From: Trichomonas vaginalis G3
Taxonomy: Eukaryota > Parabasalia > Trichomonadida > Trichomonadidae
DNA length: 39,921 nucleotides
Direction of reading: 5' to 3'
Assembly: GCF_026262505.1 (NCBI RefSeq)
Contig: NW_026529233.1
Location: 1 to 39,921 of the forward strand
Shown here one piece after another: positions 11,107 to 22,188 of this stretch. The position numbers were made by a program, and so were the translations under genes. Within the stretch, counting starts at the first letter, position 1; each line of letters opens with the position of its first letter. Under the pieces are notes generated by a model. It was not told the origin of the DNA and searched no databases. It was given only the letters and a program-made list of their open reading frames with translations.

Positions 11107-13763
11107 ATGTCTAATCACCCACCCGGCGCACCAGGATTCGTTCCTCCAAGAACAAACATTCCCCCACCAGTGAAACCCATCGTTCCACCGACCGGATTTG
11201 CTCCTCCAAACATTCCACAGATTAACAGACCTCAATCACCAGGTGCTGCACAGCCACCAGTCAACATTACTCCACCGAAAATAACACCAATCGTCGCCTC
11301 ACCACCACCTGCAACACCAGCAGCTCCAGAGCCAGCTCCAGCTCCAGCAGTATCTACTCCTGCTGCTGCTCCACCAGTTTCAGCATCTCCACCACCACAA
11401 CAGGTACCACCAAAGGCAGAAACTCCACCGCCTGCCGCCAAGACAGCTCCTTCTAGTTCTGCCAACTACAATGAACAACCATCATCTGATTCAAAGAAAG
11501 AAATTCCGCCACAAGCTGAGCTTAAATACAATCCTCCTCCAACACCAGAGGAGAATCCCGAAATTAAATCTCTCCCAGCCGAGAATTTCACAAATACTCA
11601 AATGTCAGGTGATGTTCCACATGACATTCTCGTTGAAATCGAGGTTCCACAGGTTACAGCACCACCAGAGGGCACACAGGGCACAAAGGTTATGAAATCT
11701 ATCAACTCCATCATTGATCAGGCTAATGAAGGCGATTCTATCGTCATTCCAGAAGGTGTTTACGAGGAATCCCTTACAATTACAAAGAAAGTCCATCTCT
11801 TTGGTGAAGGAAACTGCAGAATTGTATCAGATGGTGCAAAGGATACAATTTCTATCAAGGCAGAAGGCGCAACATTCACAAATATCACATTCCTTCAGCA
11901 CGAATCACAAGCCTCTCGTGCTCTCAACGCTAATGCTGGCTCTGTTTACTTCAAGAACTGCAATTTCTCTGCCAAGTTCATGTCAACAGCAAACTTAGTC
12001 GGCAATTCTCAGGCTACATTCGATGGCTGCACATTCGAAGGCCAGTCATCATCAATCGTTAACCTTGGCGGAAATTCCGTTTCACAGTTCCTTGGCTGCA
12101 CATTCAAGGGTGCTGGAAACAACGGACTTATTGTTAAGGCTCGCGCTGCTACAACAATCAAGGATTCAAACTTCCAAGATATCCGTAAAGACGCCGTTCA
12201 TCTTATTGACAACTGCTCTGCCGTTTTCAAGAGCGTTAAGGTCAACAACGTCGGTGCACATGGCTTCCTCATCTCATCAGAGTCAAAGCGCATTTCACTC
12301 ATCGATTGCGAGATTACAGATTGCCGCGAAACAGGCATTTCCGCATTCCTTGCTTCCTCTCTTACACTCCACAGGAATACAATCAAGAAGGCAAGACATG
12401 CCTCGAAGTTTCTGATGGTTCTTCCATCTTAATGAAATCCAATCGTTTCATGGATACATACTCTGATGCCATGGTTATCTGCTTCTGCCATGCCAACGTT
12501 CTCTCACAGGAGGACACATTCTCTGGCATCGGAAACGGTCTTTGCGCCATGGAAAGATCAAGAGTCACTGTCCAAGGCGGCAAATTCGAGAACCTTGAAG
12601 GCACAGGAGCCATCGTATTCGGAAACGAAGCATTCCTTTCCATTTCTTCCTCCAACTTCAGGAACATCAAGTACAGCGGCTTGCAAGTCCATACAGGCGG
12701 CTCATTGACAGTCAACAGCTGCACAATGACAAACTGCACAGACAGTGGTTTGTTCGTTGATGGCGACTGCAACGCAAGAGTCGAAGGCCTCCAAGTAACA
12801 AACGGCCAGAAAGTTGGTGTTCTTGTCAGGAATTCCGGCGCATTCCTTAAGGAACTCGATCTCAAGTCCAACTACCAGTACGGTTTGTTGTTGAATAACG
12901 CAAGAAAGGTTGATTGCCAGCAGTCATCATTCTCACAGAACAGAGCTAGTGGCATCATCATTAAGAACTCTGAGAAGATCACATTCAACAACATCAATTC
13001 CTGCGAGAACAACTACCATGGTATTGAATTCCACAACTCATTTGTTTCTGTAAGAGGTGGTGAGATCAAATCAAACAAAGTCTGCGGCTTAGTCATCGCT
13101 GAGAAATCCGATGTTTCCGCAAACGATCTCACAATCTCTAACTCCGAATACGGTGTTCACATTACAGAAGCAACAGGAGATGTCCGTGGAACAACAATTT
13201 CCGATTGCAAGCTTGGTATTTACTCAACAAAGGCAATTGCTTCTGTCGCAACAACATCATTCAAGAAGTGCGAAATTGGCTTCTCAGTCACAGGAAAGGA
13301 CTGCAAGTCTGGCGCAAAGAACTGCCAGTTCGAAGAGAACACAATCCATCTCCAGTGCGAGAAAGACTCAACATTGTTCGTTAAGGAGTGCGAACTCAAG
13401 AACTCTAAGTCTGTCGCCATCAAATCTTCTGAAGGATACAACTGTGAAATCACTGGATCTCATTTCTCAAATGGTACATGCGCTGTTTGGGCTGACACTA
13501 AATTACACGTTGTCAACAACACAATTGATGACTTCTCAGAGGTAGGCTTGTACATTTGCGGAGGAACTGGTGACATCATGAGCAACAAGATCACAAACAA
13601 TGGCGGAGTCGGTATCGACGTAGTTAGCGGTGATCATAAGATTACAAAGAATGAAATCATCGGACATAAGTACTATGGTATCCACATAGATTTGGATGCT
13701 TCCCCTGCAGTTTCTAATAACACATTCTCTGATAACGAATTAGGAAATGTTAGCCGCGAATGA
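11107..13763 (+). CDS. Proline-rich, right-handed parallel beta-helix protein (one frame break)
   Basis: ATG at 11107 opens a Pro/Ala-rich region (about residues 1-150, many PPP, PAPAP and PPQ runs), then a very long right-handed beta-helix. The helix begins with the pectin-lyase-fold entry (KVMKSINSIIDQANEGDSIV, EGVYEESL, HLFGEG) and goes on with about 25 coils of the NG/C-x-I/F-x-N type (GCTFEGQS, GCTFKGAG, NNTIDDFSE, NNTFSDNELG). No signal peptide or TM is seen, so it is probably cytoplasmic; beta-helices of this kind occur in FBXO11-like and cytoskeletal proteins. One frame ends at 12432 and the next continues to 13763. The join near 12386-12391 acts as one missing base, giving about 885 residues. 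Carbohydrate-lyase activity is not implied. Confidence 0.75.
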
Positions 13764-14361
13764 TGACTTTCGCTATTTTATTTTATTTTTTTTAGTAAAA
13801 AAATTTCTAATTTAAATCTAACTATTTTGATTTAATCTACATAACCTTCATCCTCTTAGCAATAAATAGATTAAATATCTCAGACTCATTGCTTTAGTTT
13901 TTGATTGATCTTTGTATCACATTTTACTCTTAAACAAAACAGTGAATTATAAGAGTCATCAGTAATTAATTTAGTAATATTACCAATAAATACTGGGAAT
14001 TAACAAAATCATATACAGAAATTCATAAAAATTTTCAACCATCAATTAATTAAGAGTTTTATATTCTCCATGATTTCTATGTGTGATATTTTGAACACTT
14101 TTGATATTTTTTTTAATTTAAATTTTGCCAATTTGCAACATTTATTTTCATACAAAATTTGAAGACAGGCCAGTAAACTATAAAATACTCGTATAAATTA
14201 ACTATCAGATTTTACATCCTTCTCAACTTTTCAATGAGTTTTACAAGTCATTCAAAATGTTGATATTTAAAATAAAGTTTTGATTTTTTGATAAATTAGC
14301 TCAATAAGAGCGAGAATTCGAATAATCGAATTCTTGACAAATTTGAATTGAAAATCAATTT
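13764..14361. other. A+T-rich intergenic region
   Basis: About 600 bp with T-runs right after the upstream stop. A short inverted repeat GAATTCG...CGAATTC lies at about 14311-14331 just before the BspA-like gene. No gene seen. Confidence 0.5.
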
Positions 14362-17300
14362 ATGATTTTGCTGAATTTTTATTGTGTTCTAGGTTTTGGA
14401 TTGAGTTATATGGGTGACATTCAAGAACTGTCAATCAGTAGTCCAAAAATTGTCCAAAGAACTGATTTTATTGGATACAGATATCGAGTTAAAAATATAA
14501 AAATTAAAAAAGATGTCAAACGCATCGAAAGTTATGCATTCCAAGGATTCACAAAACCAGAAACAATTTATATATCAGAATTCTTAGAATATTTCAGTAG
14601 CTCTGCAACATTGAATTGTGAAAACTTGCAATCCATCACAGTATCGCAAAATAACCCTAACTTTTATAATGATTCTGATATGAACTTGTATTCTAAGAAC
14701 ACAACAGTATTGATTAGAGTTATGCCAAAGAAAACAACCTCAGCTAAAATGCAAATTTTCACGATTCCTTCAACTGTAACTACTATTGAACAATTTGCCT
14801 TTGCAAATACAGATATGTTTGGTGTAAATTTCGAACGAACTTCAAATATTTCAACACTTGGAATTTTATCTTTTTCATTGAGTGGTCTTTATACAATTAC
14901 GATTCCATCCACAGTAACATCGATACAGAATCAGTCATTTTATAAATGCCAAAAATTACAGAGCGTTATATTTGGAGAAAACACAAATACGCAAAAATAT
15001 ATCGGATATGAATCATTCTCATATACTTCAATTTCTGAATTTCTTTTTCCATATAATTGTATTGTTGATAATGATGTTTTTAGTCATTGTCAATCCTTGA
15101 CTTTCATAGGAATCCTTGACTCATCCACTTCCATCTCAATCAACACATTCAGTGGATGTTTGAGCATCGAATCGATTTCATTAAATTCAAAAAAATATGT
15201 TATAGAAAATTCTTTTCTGTATAGCAATGATTTTACTGAATTATATTACATTATACAGCAACATAGTGGTATAGATTATTATAGGCGTTTGCCAAATATT
15301 AATAATATGTGTGAAACTGCATTTCTGAATCATAGCATAAATACACTTACTCGTGTAGATTCTATTCCAACGAACGGAAAATATTCGATTGTAAATGGAA
15401 TAGTATATGATACTCGAAATAATTATGCCATTAGCTCTTTGAATGGAATAAGTAGGGTAACTATTAAACAAGGTACAGTGAAGATATGCAAAAGGTGCTT
15501 TTTTAATCAAAATATTCAAAGTTTTCAAATTCTTGATCATAATTCCTTAACGATGATAGAATCAGAAGCATTTTATGGATGTAAAATTAACTCAAGTTTG
15601 TATTTTAATGGTCAAGTTATGATAATCGAAAAATATACTTTTCAAAATTCTGAAATTAACTTAATAATAATTTCGGCTTCAGAAAAATTAGTTCTTATGG
15701 AATCGGCATTTGAAAGAGCAAACATCTCGAATTATATTTCAATTAATCATAATTTGAGTTACATTGGAAAATGTTGTTTTTATAATTCGACAATTACAAA
15801 TATATACTTTTATAATGTCCAAAATATATCAGAAATTGAAGATGAGACATTTGCCAATTGCACAATTTCGTCAATCATTTTACCAACTTCAATAGAAAAA
15901 ATCGGAATTTCTGCATTTGAAAATTGCCGCATTTTGCAATATATTACTCAATCTCAAACAAGACAAGATACTGCTTCAAAAAGTTCAATTTATTATGCAT
16001 ATATATCTCTGAATTATATCAGAAAATTTGAAGCATTTTCATTTAACAATTGCACATTAATATATAGTATTTTTATAGGTTATGTTAATGAAGTTGAGTT
16101 TATTGGTCCTGGAGCATTTTCTAACATATCTAGTTTGATAACAGTTTCAATTGGGAATACATCTGACAATGTCCTTAATAATGAAACATTCTATGAAATC
16201 AATCTCTCCCAATATTTCATATCTCCAAATAATAAATATTATTCATCATATTATGCATCAAATTATGCATGTATATATAATAAAAACTTTTCCATTCTGC
16301 TATGGAGTGTTCCATCGATTCCAATTCTTTATCTCAAAAGAGAAACCATAATAATTGCTGATTATGCATTTTACTTTAGACGATCACTCAGTAGTATAAG
16401 TTTTACTCAAGAAAATTCTCTAGAAATAATTGGAAATTACGCATTTTCATTTACAAGTATTACATCATTAGATTATTTGCATAATTTGAAATCAATTGGA
16501 GATTATGCATTTAATTCGTCTGGTCTGATGCATGTTACATTACCAACTAATCTAAAATATATTGGGAATATGAGTTTTGCATATATATCCGTATCAAATA
16601 TATCAATTCCAGAAAATTGTGAATTTATTGGAGATGAAGCTTTTTCCCACAATAATTATTTAATCAATGCTACTTTCGAACATAACTTAATAATTTTGAA
16701 TTTAAGTAAAGGATTATTTTCCTCATGCAAAAAACTCGAAAATGTATCTCTTCCAAAAGATTTAATATTTATTGGGGATGAAACTTTCAAAGAATGCCAA
16801 CAATTGAAAATCATTTACATCCCTTCAACATGCAAAGCCATTGGACAAGGAACATTTGAAAGCAGTGGAATTCAAGAACTTGTTTTTGCCGAAAACTCCA
16901 ATTTAGAATTAATTGATAGGAAAGGATTTTATCGATGTACCATATTAAATACTATTAATATTCCTGCAAAATGCAAATATTTAGAATTCCAATCATTTTA
17001 TGGTTGCAGTATTCCTTCTATTATATTTGATAAAGGTTCAGAGTTGTTAACAATTGGAGACCAATCATTTTTCCAATCGAACTTAAGAAGTATTGCCATT
17101 CGATCATCATGTAATATGGTTGGGTCTCGAGCATTTTCGGCATTTACATTATATTCAATTGAGTTTGAACAAAATTCTCGAGTTCAGTCAATCGAAAATT
17201 TCACATTTTCCAATAGTATCATAGAAAAAATAAAAATACCATCTAGTTGTAAATAAGGTCGCCAAAAAAAGTGCGGAAATTAAAAACTTCAGTTTGAGTA

Positions 17301-18237
17301 CTTTCTGAGAGTCTGTTTGTCAGAAAGTATACATTTGTAAACTTTCTGACACTAAAATTTTTTTGGTCCTTTCAAAGTTTTTGACAATGTCAAAAAGTAT
17401 ACATCGGGGCTCTCAATTTTCCTCTCAAACGGCGGTTTTTTAAAAACGCTCATTTTTTCATCGACCTTATATGTTGAAAAAAAAATCAACGTCGTTTATG
17501 CATTTATGTATTGCTTTCAATTAACTGAAGTTATTTTTGAGAGAGATTCAAATATTTCTTACATCGATTCTACAGCATTTGATATATGCCCAAAATTAGA
17601 AACATTTATGATACCAGACTCATTTCATACAATTTCAGGTGTACTGAGTAATATCCCCAAAACAATAAAAAAGATAATACTTCCTGGGACAACCATTGAG
17701 ACAATTCCTCGACATTGTTTTATTCAATTTGTAAACCTTGAATCAATTGAGGCAAATGAATACACATATATAAAGAACACAGAATATTATGCTTTTTCGA
17801 CTATTAAAAATCTTAAAACAGTGAATTTAAATTGTTCTGTTTATCTCAATGATTACTCATTTTATAACTGTCAAAACTTGCTGAATGTTTACATTAAAGA
17901 AATTAGGTATTTTGGTATTCTTTCTTTCAATAAATGTCCATCACTTAAAAATGTTACAATAATAGATTACAATGGAACAATCCCAGATTATTGTTTTGAA
18001 TATTGCCAAAGATTAATTAATTTCAATTCAAATGTTGCTATAAAAATTGTTGGAAATTATTCATTCGCACATTGCAGTCTTTTGGAATTAGATTTATCAT
18101 CATTGAAAACTGTAAATCACAGTGGATTTTTGAACTCAAGAATCATCAATTTTCCTGAAAATATTGAGTATATTGGCGAAAATATGCATTCAAGTCAGTT
18201 GCATTTTGTTCATCCAAATATTCATTTCTTCAAATAA
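14362..18237 (+). pseudogene. BspA-like leucine-rich repeat surface protein, split by a MITE
   Basis: A long LRR_5 (Treponema pallidum/BspA-type) protein. The ATG at 14362 is followed by a short hydrophobic N-terminus (ILLNFYCVLGFGL), perhaps a weak signal peptide. Dozens of ~23-residue repeats follow, with the pattern I-P-x-x-x-x-x-I-G-x-x-A-F-x-x-C (for example LKYIGNMSFAYISVSNISIP, SLPKDLIFIGDETFKECQQL). BspA-like proteins are the largest surface family of Trichomonas and are thought to act in adhesion. The first part stops at 17256 (964 residues) because of a ~216-bp insertion. Repeats resume in the same frame at about 17472 and end at 18237 without a clear TM anchor. Removing 216 bp (72 codons) would rejoin the repeats in frame. 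Today it would encode only the first part. Confidence 0.8.
17254..17471. mobile_element. TA-flanked MITE (mariner-like) inside the BspA gene
   Basis: The insert begins TA-AGGTCGCCAAAAAAAGTGCG and ends, read inward on the other strand, TAAGGTCGATGAAAAAATGA. The imperfect terminal inverted repeats are ~22 bp with a perfect ATAAGGTCG core, and TA stands at both edges, as for Tc1/mariner insertions. It has no coding capacity. Inside are two strong palindromes: GTCAGAAAGT/ACTTTCTGAC (17319-17328 and 17341-17350) and TTTTTGACAATGTCAAAAA (17378-17396). Both arms are followed by AAGTATACAT. A mariner-type transposase elsewhere in the genome would be needed to move it; that link is an inference from the TA and the TIRs. 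Confidence 0.7.
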
Positions 18238-18903
18238 ATTGTCGAGATCATCCGTGCGCATTTACTGAAAACAAATGGCTCAAGGCAAGTTAACAATATA
18301 TGATGAGAAGAAGATTTTAATTTGTTTGGAGTGTATTTTTCCTCGGGAATACCGATATTGTTCGGCATCTTTATCCAGGATCAAAATTTTATGGGGTAAT
18401 AGTAACAAAAGGGAATAGTGGTATATCGAACTTTTTGACATTACCACCGTCGAACACTTTAGACACCAAACATCTTATGCAAAAGGTCTTGGCCTACAAA
18501 ATTCCGTCTATTAAACGTCATTTAATTATTTTGTTGTTATAAAAATGATTATTATATGTTTACACTAATCCTTTATAATATGTTGATGTTTCCACTCATT
18601 TCTTTTGTTTGTGGTAGTCCATGATATAAGTAATACTATAATGATTAAATGAGCTTATATCGTTTATTTAGATTAAGTTCTAGATCATTTCTATTTTCTT
18701 ATGTGCATGGATCGAAGTTTTATTCTTTCTATTGATTGATGATTATTCTCCTCACATATGATTATTTATATTTATATTAACTTAAATTTGGTAATGATTA
18801 TATGGATATTATAGGTTTAGAAAAGTAAATAAGTAGTATTTAAAAATTATGTACTAGAGTAGTTTAAATAAACAATTCAAACATTATAAATAAAGATTGG
18901 TAA
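18238..18903. other. Gene debris and spacer
   Basis: Within this stretch, 18321-18542 (+) is open for 73 codons without an ATG (it includes PGSKFYGVIVTKGNSG and ends TAA). It looks like a fragment of a coding region but I cannot name it. The rest, 18543-18903, is A/T-rich and empty. Confidence 0.35.
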
Positions 18904-19095
18904 TTGGAGGTTTCATCTTCATACAGAAATAGTATAAGTATAAACCAACAGCAGAAGCAAAAAGAATCGACATCAAACCAATATAAAACATATCCCAAAA
19001 AGCAGCGACAATTTTTGCATGAAATTAAGGCGTTGGACGTCTGGACATTGGGAGTGGCTATACATCATTACATCAACGGTAAATCAATTCAATGA
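18904..19095 (+). pseudogene. Protein-kinase fragment
   Basis: A short open stretch ends with KALDVWTLGVAIHHYINGK. This is kinase subdomain IX (DVWSLGV-x-x-Y-x-x-x-x-G), which lies after the APE motif in Ser/Thr kinases. No ATP-binding loop, HRD or DFG motif is present nearby and the frame has no ATG. It is therefore a scrap of a kinase gene, probably broken when the Maverick-like DNA to its right was inserted or the region was rearranged. Confidence 0.5.
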
Positions 19096-19430
19096 CCTGC
19101 GGAAGAGGGAATTCGTAATTAAGAACGCTTTTTAGTGGAAAAATTCCAGATTTTACTGGAAGAATAATCGTAAATGGCTTGAAAAACCAGCTTTGTAGGT
19201 TGGGCTTATCAGTAATTGGCTGGAAAGCCAAAGATACTGTTTAGCTAGCGTATCTTTCTCACAGTAAAGCTACAAACAAACTTAGGTCTTCAGAATGAAG
19301 CGCTTGCTTTCAGAGTTGTTGACTTTAATACTATTGCTTCATTCGTTATAACTGACGAAACAGATTCATGGAGTTTGAAATAGATGGAAAGAAAGCACGA
19401 AATAAGATTTCACAATAATGTAGATATAAG
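19096..19430. other. Spacer at the left edge of Maverick fragment A
   Basis: 335 bp with interrupted reading frames. Two short open pieces (around 19135-19250 and 19280-19380) look like coding debris but are not identifiable. The true left end of the Maverick-like DNA probably lies here. I found no long terminal repeat to mark it. Confidence 0.35.
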
Positions 19431-19994
19431 ATGGAAACATTAGCTGGAGTGTTAAATGCGCTCATAAATACTACAATAAACAAGGAGAACGAAGAAAACT
19501 TAATGAATGTTAAACTTATTGCAGGAGTTTTGAAGTTCAGTTATGCGAAGGAGTTTAAGATAACACGAATGAGTCATAGAGTACAACTTCTTTTGGGTGC
19601 ATACCATATGACATTTCCTTTGAAAAGTGTTGACAAAACGATTGAGATGAAATCTGTTCCATACGTATGTTATGGTAATTGTTTGTACATTGAGTCTAAA
19701 ATAGCTAATGTCACAGGTATTTCAGGAGTTAATAGTAAAGGTTCAGTAGAATATAAGTCTTTCTGTTATGCAGTCAATTCAATGTTCATTCCAAACGTTC
19801 CTGTCATAGCAACTCATTTAGGTAAATGGGTTCGCATTAGTCCTCATAATTTGAAAGACATGCAATTCAGACTTGTTGACTTTCAAGGAGAGCCTGTAGA
19901 ACTGAAGGCACCAGTGCGAATGACTGTTGAAGTTGACTTTTTAGAAAATATTAAATGCAACAGCTTACAAGAGAACTCAGAGCTAAAAATATAA
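19431..19994 (+). CDS. Probable minor structural protein of Maverick fragment A
   Basis: 187 residues from ATG 19431, beta-rich, unrecognised by a specific motif. Its end (QFRLVDFQGEPVELKAPVRM then TVEVDF) has the layout of the last strands of jelly-roll-type capsid proteins and parallels the end of the penton-like gene at 22189 (NIRLVEPSS...LIIEMILIAY). The frame continues 12 codons beyond VDF and overlaps the next gene by 40 bp. One T fewer in the TTTTT run at 19938-19942 would give a stop right after VDF and no overlap, so the overlap may be an indel artefact. Structural role is an inference from context and pattern. Confidence 0.45.
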   Translation: METLAGVLNALINTTINKENEENLMNVKLIAGVLKFSYAKEFKITRMSHRVQLLLGAYHMTFPLKSVDKTIEMKSVPYVCYGNCLYIESKIANVTGISGVNSKGSVEYKSFCYAVNSMFIPNVPVIATHLGKWVRISPHNLKDMQFRLVDFQGEPVELKAPVRMTVEVDFLENIKCNSLQENSELKI

Positions 19995-20197
19995 AGTATG
20001 AATGTTATGTATTAGGTCATGAACTTTGGTTGTTGCTGTTTGATGAAACAAATGAGTTAGTTATGTCAGTCAAGAGAACAGAAAAATATTGTGTTAGTGA
20101 AAACTGCACCAAGTCAATAAGATTAGGTTTGCATTATGAAGATGAGTTCGATACTGTTGAAGAAGTTTTGGATAGATATTACAAATTGCTAACTTGA
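19955..20197 (+). CDS. Small hypothetical protein of Maverick fragment A
   Basis: 80 residues from ATG 19955, starting at or inside the end of the preceding gene. Acidic C-terminal half (HYEDEFDTVEEVLDRYYKLL). No recognised domain. It reads cleanly and is tightly packed, which supports it as a real gene. A hairpin-bearing 51-bp spacer separates it from the convergent gene to the right. Confidence 0.5.
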   Translation: MQQLTRELRAKNIKYECYVLGHELWLLLFDETNELVMSVKRTEKYCVSENCTKSIRLGLHYEDEFDTVEEVLDRYYKLLT

Positions 20198-20212
20198 AAT
20201 TTTTTTGACTGA

Positions 20213-20239
20213 CGGCACAAAGCGCCAAGACCGAAGGTC
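20213..20239. terminator. Hairpins between convergent genes
   Basis: GACC-GAA-GGTC at 20229-20239, preceded by a looser GGC...GCC stem (20214-20226), sits between the stops of two convergent genes (20197 and 20249). Similar G+C-rich hairpins follow other genes of the Maverick fragments, so a 3'-end role is plausible but unproven. Confidence 0.4.
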
Positions 20240-20248
20240 CTGACTGCT

Positions 20249-20862
20249 TTAATTTACTAAAACATATTTCAAACAAAGCTTATAGTAAGTAGATAGTTTT
20301 GTATACTCGTTCGAATATTTATACTTAAACTCAACTCCTGTAGTTCCTGGTGTTTCAATGATGCGGATGTTACCTATTTTCATGAATAGTGGAGTTTGAC
20401 CACAGCATTCGATTTCAGGGTCGAGATAGTCAATGACACATTGTTTCCCTGTTATTCGTGAGATAACATTTTCAAGGTCCTCCTTTGTTAGAATTATTTG
20501 GTTCTTGCTTATAAGATTTGTCAAAAGCTTCTTATCGTCTTTGAGTAAAATTGTTTGGTATAACTGAAGAAGGTAATGGTCTACGTTATCTGAAGGATTT
20601 GTTTGAACATTTGTGTAAGGGTTGTCGTTGGCTTCTCTTGAAAGAATTTGTCCAGTGGTGGATACTCTAACTTAACATCTGATGTAGCGTTAGCGTTTGA
20701 AGCTGAGTTTAAATTCACGGATTTCAGTTCTGGTTCTTTTTCTTTCAAACACTCTGAACTATAGTTCTTTATGACAATATTGTTTGTCGTTCGTGAGTCA
20801 ACATTTGATGTTGGTTCAATTGGAACATTAACGGCACCAGCTAAGATGGATTTGCTTCTCAT
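20249..20862 (-). CDS. Hypothetical Maverick protein (one frame break)
   Basis: From ATG 20862 a first frame (begins MRSKSILAGAVNVP, Asn/Ser-rich) leads to a stop at 20581. The likely continuation is in another frame from about 20645, open down to 20249 and containing DKKLLTNLISKNQIILTKED and TGKQCVIDYLDPEIECCGQ. The shift near 20640-20648 acts as one missing base in the C/T-rich TTCTTTC. The downstream frame has no ATG of its own at its start, which favours one ~200-residue protein. No domain recognised. It is divergent from the gene at 20888/20897. Confidence 0.5.
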
Positions 20863-20896
20863 TTCATATAGAATAAAAACCTTTTATATGTATGAA
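20863..20896. promoter_or_regulatory. 34-bp divergent promoter with mirrored Inr-like motifs
   Basis: If the right gene starts at its second ATG (20897), the spacer is 34 bp. The left gene's start context GAAATGA, read on the plus strand, is TCATTTC (20859-20865). The right gene's GAAATGA (20894-20900), read on the minus strand, is also TCATTTC. The trichomonad Inr is TCA-Y-W-Y-W (known for T. vaginalis), and TCATTTC misses it only at the last base. Each start codon would thus sit in the initiator of the opposite gene. Confidence 0.4.
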
Positions 20897-21289
20897 ATGA
20901 ACAATATACTCGACAAGGGTTTGAATGTAAAGCTAACGAATGAAAATATTGTTGAATTCACTGAGACAGGTGCTGTGTATAAAGATGTAGAACTACTGAA
21001 CAAAAGAGCTAAGGGAAGAAGCAGGAACATGAACAAAGGGTGGAAGCCTATAAAAATTTATGTCAATGATGGCTCAGGAGGTTCAAACATAAAGTATGCA
21101 GAAAGTTATAGAGTTTATGCTCTCAAAGGTGAAAAGCCTTCATTTAAGAACAGCTATTCTAACGCATATCCTCAAAAGCTAACGGATGGGGAAGTGGATG
21201 ATATGAATGACAGCAAAAATATTAACAGAAATGGCGACAGAGATGCATGGAATTTGTTTACCATCAGTCAATTGAAGGTTAAACTTTAA
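20888..21289 (+). CDS. Hypothetical Maverick protein
   Basis: 130-133 residues (ATG at 20888 or 20897). Lys- and Asn-rich, with GWKPIKIYVNDGSGGSN, YRVYALKGEKPSF and an acidic patch near the end (DGEVDDMNDSKN). I recognise no family. The stop at 21287-21289 overlaps the last bases of the ATPase gene on the other strand. That tight end-to-end packing fits a compact viral-type genome. Confidence 0.55.
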   Translation: MYEMNNILDKGLNVKLTNENIVEFTETGAVYKDVELLNKRAKGRSRNMNKGWKPIKIYVNDGSGGSNIKYAESYRVYALKGEKPSFKNSYSNAYPQKLTDGEVDDMNDSKNINRNGDRDAWNLFTISQLKVKL

Positions 21290-22172
21290 AACAATGTTGG
21301 TCGTTTCCATGGAATATTTTTGACTTTAATGGTATTAGTCATGATATGAATCTCAAGGTATGAACGAGGAGAGATGAGAGACTTATATGCTTCCCAAATT
21401 TCTTCAAAAGGTAATGTTATACCTGACTGTTTCAAATGAGTTCAATATCATAGCGTGAGAAACCTTGAAAGATAATGAAGTCAGTTATGAGACGTTTTAT
21501 GTTTAAAGCTAAAAACCTCCATGTTTGCATAAGTATTGCTACAGTTAAATGGTAATGTCTGACTTTAGTTATGATGTTAGCTAATGGTGAGTCTGGTTTT
21601 GACACTAAACCTTTTCCGGCGAAGTCGTCACAAACGAGCAGAGTGTTTGAAGGATATTTTTTGAAGGGGTATTTTGAAAGTTTTGACAGAATGTAGTTTG
21701 TCAGTCGTTTCATATCGTAAACTCCTGAGTACTGACGTAAGTGGTGTTTGTCAATAATTCTTTCCATCTCCTCAGAAGTCTTTTGCATTCCTGACTGTAT
21801 AAATTCAACGATGGCATAATATTTCCTCTTACGTCGAATGTAACGTTGAAGAAATTCAATGAGTTCACTGTCTGGAACTTTAACGACAGAGGCTTGAACT
21901 TTTGACATAAATGTTTTCGCTGTTGAGTCCATAGAGTCTGAAGTTGCTGATATAATGATTTGGTCATAATATGAGTCATTTCCTAAACGTTCTGTTATGA
22001 GTATATGACGAATGAGGTTAAATGTCTTACCTGAACCCATCTTTCCACAATAGAAATACACACCATTTGAACAGAATTCATAATCTTTGCTGAAAGGAAG
22101 AATAAGAGAAGAGTTAAGTTTGTCTGTAGTTTCATTCATGTCTTCATCTACATCATGTATTAAATGCTTCAT
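21286..22172 (-). CDS. FtsK/HerA-type (A32-like) DNA-packaging ATPase (frame break near C-terminus)
   Basis: Genome-packaging ATPase of the kind present in Mavericks/Polintons, virophages and adenovirus-like elements. ATG at 22172. Walker A is GKMGSGKT (43-50), Walker B is LLVCDD (178-183), then KVRHYHLTVAILMQT (203-217), typical of A32-like ATPases (RH, final Gln sensor), and ITDFIIFQGF. The first frame stops at 21432 after 246 codons. The next frame carries a good C-terminus (SGITLPFEEIWEAYKSLI...) to a stop at 21286-21288; the shift near 21437-21442 acts as one missing base. Read as one gene it has ~295 residues. The gene is head to head with the penton-like gene across 16 bp. A diverged, truncated relative is at 24455. 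Confidence 0.8.
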
Positions 22173-22188
22173 TTTATCTCCATTAAAA
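22173..22188. promoter_or_regulatory. 16-bp divergent promoter, ATPase/penton-like pair
   Basis: Only 16 bp part the two ATGs (22172 minus, 22189 plus). TCATTTT at 22169-22175, a full match to the trichomonad Inr consensus, overlaps the ATPase start codon and lies 14-20 bp before the penton-like ATG. The opposite strand has GCATTTTT at the penton-like start. Transcription start sites are inferred. Confidence 0.45.
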
